The position numbers were made by a program, and so were the translations under genes. Below are positions 23,824 to 35,586 of a stretch of 64,000 nt of DNA, one piece after another. The stretch covers positions 68,167,342 to 68,231,341 of the forward strand of contig CM047426.1 in the NCBI GenBank assembly GCA_026168455.1, in the 5' to 3' direction. Origin of the DNA: Theocolax elegans. Lineage: Eukaryota > Arthropoda > Insecta > Hymenoptera > Cerocephalidae. How positions within the stretch are numbered: position 1 is the stretch's first letter; each line of letters begins with the position of its first letter. The notes beneath the pieces are model-generated. The model searched no databases. It worked only from the letters and a program-made list of their open reading frames with translations, and was not told the DNA's origin.

Positions 23824-25103
23824 TTATATATATATTAGTGAACAGTTAATGATAATTATAAGAACTAATAAAATATAAACAGATTAAATTCTGAAAAAAC
23901 GCATTATCCAAAATTATTGTACTTTTTTTTCAATATTTTATAGTATATATCTTAATATATTTATTATTTTGGTCATTTCTTAGTGTTAACAAGATTGTAC
24001 TGCTTGTATACAACCAGTGGAAAAGATAACTGTAATATTTCACAAATATATTTTTAATCCACTTAAATGAGAGATATATCTGAAGACCTAAAATATTTAT
24101 TTCTATAGTTAATTACTTACATATTTTATAACAAAATAATATTATTTACACAAATAAATTTTTAGTAAGTTTTTTATTTTAAATAAAGAAAAACCCCGTT
24201 TTTTACGTTATATGCAACGTTTTATTTGCAAAATTTGTCATTGATTTTCCCCCACTGAATGGCAACATTTCCTGCCAAAACACCAAACGCCTTTATGATT
24301 TTTATGTAACTAGGTTTTCGATTATTAAAATTTCAAAAACAGTTAGCTCATTACAAGATATTTTGTGGGCAGATAAAACTCGTGAGACTACGTACGAGAC
24401 TATGTGTTATATACACAATCATGATAGACAAATTCTTTGGACCCTATGGGTTGCAACCCATGCACCAACCGAGGCAAAACGTCTATCATGGTAGTTACAG
24501 ATCTGATCATTCCTTGGATCGAAGTATTTTTATTTAGGACGGTTAAAGCTCACCCAATTATCCGCATTCCTAAAAATAGAGTTTTTGTAAGATGATGATA
24601 ACTCTAACTTTAAGGTCTCCCCACAAAAATTGGGACCACTTCGCTTTCGAATAAACGCAGCTATCAGATATATTCCGTTCTTTTTGTAATTCAGACATCA
24701 TATTACCTGATTTGCCGACTAGAAGCTTGTCCCGATTTCCAGGGTAATTCACTAAGACTTGTATTGAAGCAGCTCGCTTCAACCAGCAGTTATATCAGCG
24801 AATCATTGCTGCTGAGTACAAGCCCGGAGATTTGATGTAATTAATGAGTTATCCCCTCTCCAATATTAACTACGATGAAAAAGAATAAAACATAACCTGA
24901 TTTTAGGAATGTATGAAAGGATGTACTCACTAACCATTGATTAGTGGATTCACAATTAGTTCTAGACTTATAGAGAACTAGACGGAAGAGTTAGTGCTGT
25001 ATTCTCCTCCTGACTAATGCAGAAACTTTTATGTATCACTGGCTGACATGTTCTGTAATATAACAACATCGCAATGCGGTACACTGTATTGTACTGTACT
25101 GCA
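23824..25103. other. No gene assigned
   Basis: AT-rich to 24,420, then a moderately GC-richer stretch (24,420-25,030). A 70-codon minus-strand frame there (24,570-24,782) has no recognised family. Possibly old transposon sequence. Confidence 0.35.
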
Positions 25104-25573
25104 TTGTACTTTATGGTAACGTCTACTGTACGTACACTTTATATGGTAACGTGTATTGCACATACACTTTATGGTAACGTGAAGTGTACGTACACTTTAT
25201 ATGGTACCGTGTACTGTACGTACACTTTATGGTAACGTGTACTGTACGTACACTGTATGGTAACGTGTACTGTACGTACACTGTATGGTAACGTGTACTG
25301 TACGTACACTGTATGGTAACGTGTACTGTACGTACACTGTATGGTAACGTGTACTGTACGTACACTGTATGGTAACGTGTACTGTACGTACACTGTATGG
25401 TAACGTGTACTGTACGTACACTGTATGGTAACGTGTACTGTACGTACACTGTATGGTAACGTGTACTGTACGTACACTGTATGGTAACGTGTACTGTACG
25501 TACACTGTATGGTAACGTGTACTGTACGTACACTGTATGGTAACGCGTACACTGTATGGTAACGTGTACTGTA
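25104..25573 (+). repeat. 28-bp satellite array, long copy
   Basis: About 16 tandem copies of gtgtactgtacgtacactgt plus atggtaac (28 bp). The central units are nearly identical and the first few are degenerate (ctttatatggtaac variants). The unit contains the near-palindrome gtgtactgtacgtacac. The period is not a multiple of 3 and the unit lacks minus-strand stops. All three minus frames therefore stay open and give long spurious peptides. The array is the inverse complement of 2,046-2,264 and stops exactly where LINE A begins. Confidence 0.95.
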
Positions 25574-25574
25574 C

Positions 25575-26674
25575 GTCACAGAGACCTTTGTAACTGAATT
25601 GGATTCCTCTGATATAGTAAAATTGCCTGGGTACACTCTCTACAGACTTGACCGAGTGGGTAAGGAAGGAGGAGTTGCTGCTTATGTTAGAGATGAGTAC
25701 AAAGTTAATATGCTGGCCCACTCTGATAGACTGTTCTCAAATTCTCCCGAGTTTATTATACTACATATCATCGGAAAATCGACCTCGCTGATTCTGAGTA
25801 TTGTTTACAGACGGCCAACATCATATTACCCCATTACCTTTTTTGATTTATTATCTGATATCCTTCCTTCCCGCAGTCTTGCAGTTATTACTGGGGACTT
25901 CAATATTGATATGAAGTCTTCAAGTGCTGCGGCAGACATGATGAGAGCTAATGTAACAGCCTCAATTTATCTCTCGTTGTTTCCGGACCAACTCATCATG
26001 CGATCACATCTTTGGGTTTTTTACACACATGGCTTGATCTCTTCCTTATTAGTGATCATTCACATGACTTCAATTACTTTAAATCAACAACTCCTTTTGC
26101 TGCGGGCCATGACTTCATAGCACTTCAATTACTTATTAACAGAGATCCGCCCAAAATTAAAAGGTACTGGTCACGTGATTTGGAAGGGATCAACCTCCAA
26201 GAACTGGCCAACACATTCAATGCTATTTACAACTCCAACATAACCCTCTTACCTCATTATTCACCTGAACCTCATACTTCAAATCCTTTACAGTCGCCTG
26301 ACCAGAATTTGAATTTAAATTTGCACTTGAATTTGAATTTGAACTCGAATTTGAATATGAATAGGATTTCATCTTTGTTGTCTTGCTCTCCCATCAATAA
26401 TCCATCTCACACTGATTCACCTAATCCACTTATTTCCACTTACCACTCTACTTCACTTAACATGTCATCATCTAATTTATTACTCACTTCTCATAAATCT
26501 CACTCACCTAGCATGTCTTCACCTAATTTATTACGCACTTCTCATAACTTTCATTCATTAGGCTCGGTATCACAAATTTCATTACTCTCTCCTTTCGATC
26601 ATAATTCGTCTTCTCATAATCATAATTATTCTTACGACGATTCATCCTCTCACCTCCTGGCTTCCGTAATCTAA
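25575..26674 (+). pseudogene. LINE A ORF2: endonuclease part and linker
   Basis: APE endonuclease blocks are readable: VTETFVTELDSSDIVKLPGY, then RLDRVGKEGGVAAYV, SIVYRRP, VITGDFNID (catalytic GDFN), and after a frameshift near 26,020-26,040 SDHSHDFNYF and PFAAGHDFI. The enzyme would nick target DNA to prime reverse transcription. The stretch between endonuclease and RT is unusual: an Asn/Leu alternating run (LNLNLHLNLNLN) and Ser/His/Pro-rich imperfect repeats (SPNLLLTSHKSHSPSMSS). A further frameshift near 26,675 precedes the RT part. Confidence 0.85.
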
Positions 26675-26681
26675 CCGCTTA

Positions 26682-28669
26682 GAAGACTACGAGGAATACA
26701 AAGCACTAAAAAACAGAATATCAAACCTTCTCGATAGCAATAAATATAAGTATCTTTCAAACAAACTAAAAAATGCTGCAAACCCGAAAGCTAAATGGAG
26801 GGAATTAAAAAACCTTGGACTGTGCGCCAAAACCAACTTATCTCCATTGAATACTTTCTCCACCCAGAAATTGAACAATTACTACGTCTCAATATCCAAT
26901 CGGGTTTCTCCACTTTCACCTTCTTTTTTAAACACAATTTATTTCTCTGTCCCCGACCTTTCTAGTTCGCCCAACTTTGAATTTAATGCTGTTAGTTCCT
27001 TGGGAGTTAAGCGTGATCTTTTTAATGCAAAATCAAGGGCATTTGGGACGGACGGGTTATCTGTGGCGATGCTCAAACTGCTTGAACCACAATTAACTCC
27101 ACAGCTTACATCTTTGTTCAACGACATGTTATCACTCGGTTTTTTTCCTGACTGCTGGAAGAAATCCTTGCTCTTTCCATTGGGGAAGTCGAACAGGATC
27201 GAATCTTGCTCGGACACCAGGCCCATTGCTAAACTCTGTGAGGTCTCAAAATTGCTTGAACGGTTGGTACACTCACAGTTATCTTATTATTTAGAAACAA
27301 ATCATAAATTGATAGACAGACAAGCAGGGTTTCGCAGAGGTCATAGCACGCAGACTGCTCTCTTAGGTATTCTCGACGACATCAGAAGGGCCATTGACTT
27401 GCGTATGATCACTATATTGGTCCTGTTTGATTTCTCCAAGGCGTTTGATTCGGTATCACACGGCCCTTTGTTGCTTAAACTATGTAAGGTAGGTTGCTCA
27501 AACACTGTATTAAGGTGGTTTTTTCACTACTTGGTTGGTCGTTCGCAGGCAGTGGTGGACGAGTTGGGCATCTGCTCCGACTGGCTTGGGGTCAATTCGA
27601 GCGTACCGCAGGGCAGTGTTTTGGGTCCTTTGCTTTTTTCGGTTTTATTAACGATCTCCCGGAAGTACTCGAATTCAGTAATCACATGATTTATGCCGAT
27701 AATGCTCAGGTTTACTACTCCTTGCCTCCGAGGGAATTCGAATTGGGTGTCCAACGAATCGCACATGATGCTAACGCGGTTGCATCCTGGGTGTCCCTAA
27801 ATTGTTTAGACCTAAACGTTAATAAAACCAAAGTAATAATCCTGGGCAGTAAGGCATATGTCTCGCGTATAGGTCTAACCACTGCCCCGCGAGTTAAGCT
27901 TTTGAATAATTATCTCCACTATGAAAATCAAGTGAAATCACTAGGCGTCTGGCTGCTGCCCACTCTGGACTAGTCCAAGCACGTATTAGCTATATCTCAG
28001 AGGGTGCACGGGATTTTACGTTCACTACGTTTTCATAGACGGGCATTCTCCAGGAATACCCGTAAATTTCTTGTCGAAGCCTTAATTTTGCCTCACTCTG
28101 ACTACGCCTGTGCGGTCTATAACGACTTGGACCAGACCAGAAACTTAAAGCTCCAGAGACTTCTCAATGCCTGTGTCAGATTTGTTTGGGGAAATTTGCG
28201 CAGATATGATCATGTGACGCCCTATAGATTGAAGTTCGGCTGGCTATCTGTGGAGTTGAGACGGCTATTCTTCATCACCTCTTTATCATTTAGCATTTTG
28301 TCGCACAATTCTCCACATTACCTTTTAGATCAATTCATCAGACTTAACAGCTCAACCGATCAATGCATTTCATCCCGCCATCCTCCTAAACCGTTGACCT
28401 ACCTTCCACCTCGCACTGAGTCGCTACACAAATCAGTTGTCATCACTGCCACTAAACAGCTAAATTCACTTTCCATCACGTCATTTGACCCATCCCACAT
28501 TATCACATTCAAAACATTTGCTTTCACTCACTTTCTTCATCTCGACTCCATAGCTTGGGAGGAAAGAGCAACTAGCGAAAATCTAGTCCGTCCCCACTTA
28601 AGCGATATAAGTAACATTAGCGATGTAAGTGAATCGATTGTATTAAGCGAAGAGAACGCCAAAGTTTAA
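26682..28669 (+). pseudogene. LINE A ORF2: reverse transcriptase and C-terminal region
   Basis: From 26,682 the frame gives RISNLLDSNKYKYLSNKLKN, then RT blocks GTDGLSVAMLKLL, DTRPIAKLCEVSKLLERLVH, QAGFRRGHSTQTALL, VLFDFSKAFDSVSH and SSVPQGSVLGPLLFS. A frameshift near 27,640 leads to FINDLPEVLEFSNHMIYADN. The catalytic F/YADD box has become YADN. There is a stop at 27,971, then VHGILRSLRFHRRAFSRN and the family-typical LILPHSDYACAVYNDLD and RLLNACVRFVWG blocks to 28,669. The altered active site, frameshifts and stop mean no activity is expected. Confidence 0.88.
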
Positions 28670-28942
28670 TGCTGTTTTTACCATACACTATGATATTTAT
28701 TATTTATTATTTTATTTTACTATTTTATATTTATTATTAAGCGTCGTTATGCATCGTACGTTGACTTATATGTTTTTATCTATCTACTGTTCTTATTTGC
28801 GTTTTTATTTATATTTTTATTTTTATTGTTATTTTATATTGTTAATTTTATATGTTATTTTATTTTTATTATTATTATGTTATATCTCAACGATGTATAT
28901 TTTTGTGTTTACGGAGTTTCTACCCCAAAAAAAATAATAAAG

Positions 28943-28990
28943 TTTCTATCTATCTATCTATCTCTCTTTCTCTCTCTCTCTCTCTCTCTC
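28943..28990. repeat. (TATC)n-(CT)n tract at LINE A tail and left end of the inverted repeat
   Basis: tatc repeats pass into ctctctctctctc. An inverse (GA)n tract marks the other end of the large inverted repeat at 39,838-39,870. Confidence 0.9.
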
Positions 28991-31090
28991 GCTCGCTCTA
29001 ACGACGCTCGATCAGCTGTGGACGTCAGACCAGCTGCTGCGGAGCATCGAGATTGTATAATTTTTGCGAAGATTACATGCTGCTTCTAAAGGTAATAACT
29101 AACTGCTCAGGGAGTGTTTATTGTATTAATATATCTAGTATTCGAACGTTGTGATTATCATAACCTGATCTACCTTTCCTTTCCTTGCATGTAGCTGCCA
29201 ATACTTCTATACAGCTACATGCTTCCTTGTGTCCTTCTAATTAAGACAACGTCTAATTAACTATTTATTACAGCTGTTGAGACTTCTATGCTGTTGCTCG
29301 GTGCTTCTGGGAGTTCCATATTGGTGTACGTCTCCTGGAGGCAGTTCGATGCCGTAAGATGCCTTTCCTGATCATTGATGTACATTCCTAGATAGCTACG
29401 ATGTGAGACCGGTTTCGTCGTACACCAGTGATTATTTTTCTGTGCTGCTCATGTGCTAGTGAAGATAGTGTTGGGTTCATGGGATGGCTGGGGTGCGCTT
29501 AGGTATAGGTTATAGTGTAGTTAAAATGTGTGCTTAGTATTGTGAGGGTAGGTAGGATTGCTTAGGTTGAACGCCACATTGACGGGTACAAAGTACCTTA
29601 TCACAATTTATATATGATTACGCTTTTCAATAATATAAATCGTTATTAAATATTTTAAGAACACTTAAAAATTAAACATTTTTAATAAACCAATTATTAA
29701 TTTCGTATATCCAGATAAATAGCTGTAAGTCGTCGTTGCCGTTTGCCGAGAGGGAAGCCTCATGCTAGAGCCTAACAAGCTCGGGATAAAACCACTTTTT
29801 CACTATTTTAATTAATTCTTTATAATACTGAATATTTGTGGTACACTCAATTATCTTGGCCATTATTCTTCTTAAACTTCATGTAATGCAAAAATAATCA
29901 ATTTTGAATTATAAAAGGTTAAAAATTGAGAAAAAAATATAGAAAGTGTCTAAATTACCATTTTTGGTAATTAAAAATGTATACTACCATATCCAAAATA
30001 TGTAGGAAAGTCATTCACAAATGTTACAGAAACAAAAAATTTTTTGTCTCGGAAGGCTTTAGCGGTTGATTATACTCGCGAAGAACCCGCGAGGCAAGGC
30101 ACTCTTGGCGAGTCGCGGAGATTGTCTCGCCTCGCAGGTATCCATCGAGAATTCAAAAGCAATTACCTAATTTATTGTAGCATGTTTTATATTACTTGTA
30201 TAACAGTGTTTGTGTTGATAAACCGTAAAATATGTGAGGTGAAAACAATTCCTTTTCTCGGAAGGCTTCGGCGGTTGATTATATTCGCAAAGAAGCAAAT
30301 GTACAATGTTCTGGAGTGAAACTAATTTCTTTTTTTCTTACAATCGTTTTGTCTTTATTGATATTAAATGTTGAAATTTGCAGTTACTATATAACCAACG
30401 TTAAACTATCTGAATTGATAAAAAAAACTTTTTTAGAACCGACGCATAACGAAAAAAATTTATTTCTATCCCAAATATATGATACATGTTTCCTACCGTC
30501 TTAGTATCCATCGTATTTTTCTATTTAATTTTTTAATATCCTATTTCACCACGAATGAAATAAAATATATTTTAATGAACTGAAAATGCTTAACATCGCC
30601 ACCTACTGGTGGATTTTTAAACTACTTAGCCAAACTTCTTCTTACTCTTCCGTCTGCTAAATTACACATTTTTAGAAGGAATGAATATCGTTTTTATTTT
30701 TCGTTTAATTTATCAATTGATTGTGTATTCCTCTAGTTTTAACTGAAAAATGATTCTAAGATAACGTAAAATGTTGCCTCTACTTTGTTTCTTGTTGCTT
30801 GCAATTGCAATCTATATTTATTTCCATCGCAAATATCTAGTACCAGCTTCCCAACTTCTTCGTATTAATCGTATTTTTCTATTTATTTCTTCGTAGTCCA
30901 CTTTTGACTGTTTTTTTTAGTATTCCAACATTTACCAATATCGTAAAACTGTGCGTCTTAACTGTATTTGTTATAAATCTATCCAGTTTTTACAAAATTC
31001 AATTAAATCGTTGTTGCCTAATAACTAAGAGAGGTTATGCTTGAGATGTATTTTTCAAATTCTGAGCACATTTTGACATAATTGAAACTT
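28968..31090. repeat. Left arm of the large inverted repeat
   Basis: About 2.1 kb, non-coding, with two hairpin-type units at 30,040-30,320. Compared with the right arm it lacks the 2.0-kb TIR element (empty site at about 29,131), a hairpin cassette (absent near 29,747), about 190 bp around the 36,492-36,564 hairpin, and a duplicated segment of roughly 400 bp. Confidence 0.8.
30040..30320. repeat. Hairpin-type tandem units in the left arm
   Basis: The motif ggaaggctt(c/t)(g/a)gcggttgattatac/t occurs twice (near 30,050 and 30,260). Between them is a GC-rich inverted repeat (ccgcgaggca...ctcgcctcgcagg). Relatives are the units at 1-665 and 36,180-36,480. Confidence 0.75.
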
Positions 31091-31196
31091 TTGTACGTAT
31101 AATTTATTTATTATAGGTTGTCATTGTATTAAATAATAGAAATATGATAAATAGTGCGTATAATATACAGGTGTCGGCATAGTAGGATTTAATTCA

Positions 31197-32018
31197 GGTA
31201 TGGCATTCCCTTAAGGGAAGCTGCGCGACAAACCGGAAATTCAAGACAGTTAAATAACCCCTCGATGCCAGATGCTGCAGCCGCCACAAGGTTACCGTTT
31301 ACAGAAATCGCGTCGCAGATTCCATATTTTAGTTTCGGAGAGCGGTATTCAATTTATAAAATGGTTTCGTCAAAATGCTAGCTAGGCTATAAATAAATTT
31401 TCCGGTAAAGCAAAGAATATGAACAACTTGCAAGAAGGTCTGTGAGACTTATAATGGAATGGCTTGACCGATAAGATTCGAGAAATGTTGAGTAAAATGA
31501 AGGATACTGTAAAGACGATGGATAAAATGCGATCGAGAAAATGCAGTCATCACGAAAGACTCGAAGATTATTATATCGATAAATTAAATCTAGCAAGAAG
31601 AGCAGATTTGACGGACTTGGAAATTATACCGCGTATTATATGGGGCATTGACAATTTCACAATTAGAACGCAACTAGCTGAGGGACAACACGAAACTTTA
31701 GGAAATTTATTTAAATATATCAAAAGTATTTCAGTCGCTGTTGCAGTCCATTATAAGCAATGTTCGAAAACCAATGAAAAGCCAATGGTTTTGTCTACAT
31801 GCAGTATTTGCAAGAAGAAAGGTCACTCCAGCGACGCATGTTTATTTCGAGGATCAAGTAATATTACGAAAAGTCCTGCCTATAGGCAATCACCATCGTC
31901 TAACAACAATAAACCGCTTGTTTGTTTTAAGTTTAGATTAGGAGGTCTCATCATGCGATATTGTACTATTGAAGGAAGCAAGTGGAAAACGATAACAATC
32001 CAGAGCCGAACATCATGA
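31197..32018 (+). pseudogene. Gypsy gag remnant with zinc knuckle
   Basis: A first piece (MAFPLREAARQTGNS at 31,197; FTEIASQIPYFS near 31,295) resembles the start of a Gypsy capsid region. After frameshifts an open frame from 31,464 contains HHERLEDYYIDKLNLARRA and PRIIWGIDNFTIRTQL (capsid-like helices). It then has one CCHC knuckle, CSICKKKGHSSDAC (C-x2-C-x4-H-x4-C, residues about 112-125), the RNA-binding nucleocapsid motif. It overlaps the next frame by about 37 bp. Confidence 0.8.
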
Positions 32019-32584
32019 ACATCGAAAAGCTGCAGATACCCGTAAACATGACAGCATATTACAAAGACATTGTGACGGATAAAACTGTCCTGAATGCCAT
32101 ATTGGACACAGATAATACTTGTAATTTCATTAAAAATTGTTCGCTTCCTTATACTAAATTTAAAGATAACGGGTACAAGGTTCACCTATTAAGACGTTTT
32201 GGTAACCATATTATTCATTGTAACCTATTGGTTACGTTTAAGAATTTTATTGATAGAGAGAATTACCTTATACCAGCCCTGATTATGACCGATAATTCAC
32301 TGAGAGTAGAGGTCATACTCGGTCAGGCTTTCCTGAACTCCATATCCTGGAGGAAAAGTTGCAATCAATTCGTATTTGGAAAGGCAGGTGATGACGATCA
32401 TTTTATCAGTTCACTGATGAATATCGAAGCAGCTTCTGACAAACCGGATATTATCGCTAACCCAATGGTCACTACAGAACAAAGGTGTACCTTATCGAGT
32501 TCGATTAGTTCCTGCATAGGATGTCGGAATCAGAAGCCGCAGAACTGTCTAGTCAAACTACACATTCGGGTGAACAATGACTAG
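31982..32584 (+). pseudogene. Gypsy protease-like remnant
   Basis: A 200-codon frame has AILDTDNTCNFIKN about 35-48 residues in. This is the retropepsin active-site segment, with the usual Gly after D-T/S replaced by Asp. VEVILGQAFLNSISW about 70 residues later matches the second protease block (LG.DFL). The altered active site suggests loss of activity. Its position between gag and RT supports the call. Confidence 0.6.
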
Positions 32585-32639
32585 ATATTTCGGACACGAT
32601 CAATAAGGTTTCCTATTCATAAGGAGAACATCATCGTGA

Positions 32640-33284
32640 ACTCCAGGACTGGCTATTGTAAGGATACGTTCGCCCGAGCAATTCGGATTTCGCAATTTGG
32701 AATTCGCAAGTTCTATCACGTTATCCCGTGAAAATAACGGCAAATATAGGATATGTGTTGATTATCGCGAACTAAACAAAATTGTTCTGCTGATGGCGCG
32801 TCCGATTCCGCATATTGCGGACTTACTGTAATAAGCCGGTCAAAAATGTTACTTAACGCGAATCAATTTAAAATATGATTTCTTCCATGTATTTGTAGAA
32901 TAAGAGTCGGTCAATTATTTAGCTTTTATTACGTCGAGCGGTAGGTATGATATTATAGTAACACCGTTTGGGCTTTGTAACTCGCCGTTGATTATCACCG
33001 AATTTATCAATCATATATTCCAAAAAATTCGCAACAAAAATATTTTAATTTTCTGTGATAACATTCTTATCACTACTAATACTATTCAAGAAAATATTGA
33101 AATAATTTTTGAGGTATCACAACTTATGCGTAGGGTCGCATTGGATGTTCGGTTGAATAAATGCATATTTGTTATGGTAGAACTCGAATATCTTGGGTAC
33201 AAATTGCAAAATAATGAAACAAGACCGGGATCCTTAAAAACAAATGCAGTAGAGAACTTTCTAGTTCCAACAACTGCAAGTTAG
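32640..33284 (+). pseudogene. Gypsy reverse transcriptase remnant
   Basis: The readable blocks are EFASSITLSRENNGKYRICV followed by DYRELNK (about 32,690-32,780), ARPIPHIADLL ending in a stop, and NYLAFITSSGRYDIIVTPFG followed by LCNSPLIITEFI (about 32,910-33,010). Next come LIFCDNILITTNTIQENIE, where the catalytic Y/F-x-DD reads FCDN, and LEYLGYKLQNNETRPG. Frames shift at least twice. The damaged catalytic box rules out activity. Confidence 0.88.
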
Positions 33285-33835
33285 TTAAGAGGTTTTATTG
33301 ACCTTACAAGTTATTTTAAGAAATTCACTCGCGGTTACGCAAATTTGTTTGCGCCTCTAGTCGAATTTCTGCGCAAGGATACCAAATTCGAAATTACTAG
33401 CGAGCATATTGACATTATAAATAAATTAATGACGCTATTTATTAATAAGCTAGTCTTAAAAAACTTTATTTTGATAAAGATACGGAATTACACATCGACG
33501 CAAGCTCACATGGATATGGAGCTGCTTTATTACAATTACAAAGGAATAACGAGTTTCATCCTGTATTTTATTATAGTTCTAAGACTTCTGACGCGAGAAG
33601 TAAGCTTCACAGTTTCGAGCTTGGAAGTCTTGCAATTGTTAAGGCGCTTGAATAATTCCGTATTTATTTACTAGGTAAGAAGTTTACATTGATGAAAGAT
33701 CGTCGAGCTTTAACACAGACACTTGAAAAGAAAGACTTAAATGCAAAAATATGCAGGTGAAGCTTAAGGTTTCAAGAATTTGATTTTGTGATCCAACACC
33801 GAAAAAGTGAGCAATTACGTCATGCAGATTTGTGG
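33285..33835 (+). pseudogene. Gypsy RNase H remnant
   Basis: After a stop the RT connection continues with RGFIDLTSYFKKFTRGYANL and FAPLVEFLRKDTKFE. RNase H-like pieces then follow in changing frames: ALEQFRIYLLGKKFTLMKD and KDLNAKI...LRFQEFDFVIQHR (to about 33,800). The order and spacing match Gypsy RNase H, but no uninterrupted domain is left. Confidence 0.75.
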
Positions 33836-33839
33836 TCCC

Positions 33840-34120
33840 TGCACGATTTACCGGATCAGCGGACTTCGAAAGCAGAAGCTTATCCTGCGAACCTTCGAGT
33901 AGGAGACAACTCTCTCGCTGACCGATGCGGCACCTTGAGCTGACGAGGAAAAATAACTCAGCGTATCGAGAGCGGGAACTCACTTCGCTCTTGACCACCG
34001 ACGTCGCAACCGCAGGCAAGAGCCTCGCGCATTTTGTATTCCTAAGTAATTTCTTAAGTATATTATATTAGATTGTAATTGTGAGTTTGTGCTTTAGTTT
34101 TCCCCTACCTTCATCCGAGT
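33840..34120. other. GC-richer segment interrupting the Gypsy pol
   Basis: Between the RNase H end and the H2C2 region lie about 280 bp that do not read as Gypsy protein (for example gccgatgcggcacc-like and gcaagagcctcgcgc sequence, then AT-rich). It may be a solo LTR or another small insertion; no target duplication was identified. Confidence 0.3.
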
Positions 34121-34124
34121 GGAT

Positions 34125-34790
34125 TCCAAAGATTTACTAAGTAGATGTTTTAATGTGAATGCAATCTCGTCACTCGAAAAAGATGATTACTTAGCTTTAG
34201 CACAAAAGACTGATTCAGAAATTTAAGGTATAATAAAACGTGTAGAAAAAGGTGATAACTCTGTTCAAAATTATGTCATTGTAAATAGTAAATTGTTTAA
34301 GATTAAAGGAAGTGAGCGTTTTGTTGTACCGCGAGGATTGCGTCAAGAATTAATTTTAATGGTTCATAATGACATTGCGAATTGAATTATTATCTTGCGT
34401 AAATATATAAAGAATTAATTAAATATGCGTAAATATATAAAGAAATATTTAACGAACGTTAACCATGCTGGTCCGTTAGTTAAATCGAGTAAGGGTCATA
34501 GACATATTTTTGAAGTTATAGATGCATTTTCTAAATTATCTTAGAATCGTCAGATTCTTAGAGTCAACATCGACTAGCGAAGTTATAAAAGTATTTAACG
34601 GGTTATTCACTATTTTTGGTATGCCAAGGCGTATTATTTCCGACATGGGAACTACATATACTAGCCGAGAGTATGAATATTATTGTGCCGAAAACGGTAT
34701 TAAACAAGTGAAAATAGCAATTAGGACGCCAAAAACAAATGGACAAATCGAACGATATAACCGCACTATTCATTCCAGCTATTTATAAAT
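34125..34790 (+). pseudogene. Gypsy integrase remnant
   Basis: First the N-terminal segment typical of this lineage: DDYLALAQKTDSEI, a stop, IIKRVEKGDNSVQNYVIVNS and VVPRGLRQELILMVHNDIAN (H2C2 start, His lost). After an AT-rich gap comes the core with GHRHIFEVIDAFSKLS (first catalytic Asp), FGMPRRIISDMGTTYTS (second Asp) and KIAIRTPKTNGQIERYNRT (catalytic Glu). The residues remain but the gene is split by stops and a deletion of the zinc-binding part. Confidence 0.85.
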
Positions 34791-34907
34791 TAAGTTCCGC
34801 CACAAATAAATAATACGACACCTTCAATAAAGTTTAACAAGCCTTGAACAGTACAATACAAAAAACTACGATTGTGCGCGCGGCGTTACACCTGATTCGT
34901 GCGTTCG

Positions 34908-34944
34908 AGCTGAGAGAGAGTGTGTGAGAGAGGGAGAGAGAGAA
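34908..34944. repeat. GA-rich low-complexity tract
   Basis: gagagagagtgtgtgagaga and following GA-rich bases. Confidence 0.8.
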
Positions 34945-35552
34945 AATAGTTAGAGAGCCACACGACCGGCGTTCAAAAGGGTGTGGAAGTTTCACTTATG
35001 TTAAAATGTGCTTAGAATTTGAAAAATACGATCTCAAACATAACCTCTCTTAATTATTAGGCAACATCGATTTAATTGAATTTTGTAAAAACTCGATAGA
35101 TTTCTAACAAATACAGTGCAGACGCACAATATCACGATATTGGTAAATGTTGGAATACTATAAAAACAGTCAAAAGTGGACTACGAAGAAATAAATAGAA
35201 AAATACGATTAATACGAAGACGTTGGGAAGCTGGTACTAGATATTTGCGATGGAAATAAATATAGATTGCAATTGCAAGCAACAAGAAACAAAGTAGAGG
35301 CAACATTTTACGTTATCTTAGAATCATTTTTCAGTTAAATCTAGAGGAATACACAATCAATTGAAAAATTAAGCGAAAAATAAAAACGATATTCATTCCT
35401 TCTAAAAATGTGTAATTTAGCAGACGGAAGAGTAAGAAGTTTGGCTAAGTAGTTTAAAAATCCACCAGTAGGTGGCGATGCTAAGCGTTTCCAGCTCATG
35501 AAAATATGTTTTATTTCATTCGTGGTGGAATAGGCGACGCATTCTATAGGAG

Positions 35553-35586
35553 GTGCGTGCACGATCGGACCGTTTACCGCACGCAC
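35553..35586. repeat. Hairpin motif, variant loop
   Basis: gtgcgtgc pairs with gcacgcac around a loop with gatcggaccg. Same stem family as 1,270-1,308. Confidence 0.6.

Larger units (their letters stand above)
25574..28990 (+). mobile_element. LINE A: 5'-truncated APE-type LINE
   Basis: The plus strand carries the endonuclease from its VTETF block onward, then RT and C-terminal regions. A 3' end follows with ctaccccaaaaaaaataata and a tail of (TATC)n then (CT)n (28,943-28,990). ORF1 and the start of the endonuclease are missing, typical of 5' truncation during target-primed reverse transcription. It is the same general family as LINEs B and C (parallel protein blocks and CT-rich tails). The family resembles CR1/Jockey-type APE LINEs; the clade is not resolved. 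Confidence 0.88.
31197..34790 (+). mobile_element. Degenerate Gypsy-type element, plus strand
   Basis: Gag with a CCHC knuckle, a protease-like segment, RT, RNase H, an H2C2 segment and the integrase core follow each other in Ty3/Gypsy order over 3.6 kb. All are broken by frameshifts and stops. No LTR pair was recognised: the flanking DNA on both sides is the inverted repeat, not a direct repeat. It differs from the minus-strand Gypsy at 2.6-5.0 kb in sequence. Confidence 0.85.

Noticed and set aside
25104..25573. Possible CRISPR array
   Set aside because: The 28-bp units are contiguous with no unique spacers and the context is eukaryotic.
25123..25721. Three long overlapping minus-strand frames rich in Tyr, Thr and Val
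   Set aside because: They are translations of the 28-bp satellite in three frames; the unit has no minus-strand stop.
30044..30504. Short plus-strand frames in the left arm
   Set aside because: They lie within inverted-repeat hairpin units and have no homologous frame in the other arm.
31091..34986. The inverted arms interpreted as LTRs of the enclosed Gypsy element
   Set aside because: LTRs are direct repeats; these arms are in inverse orientation.
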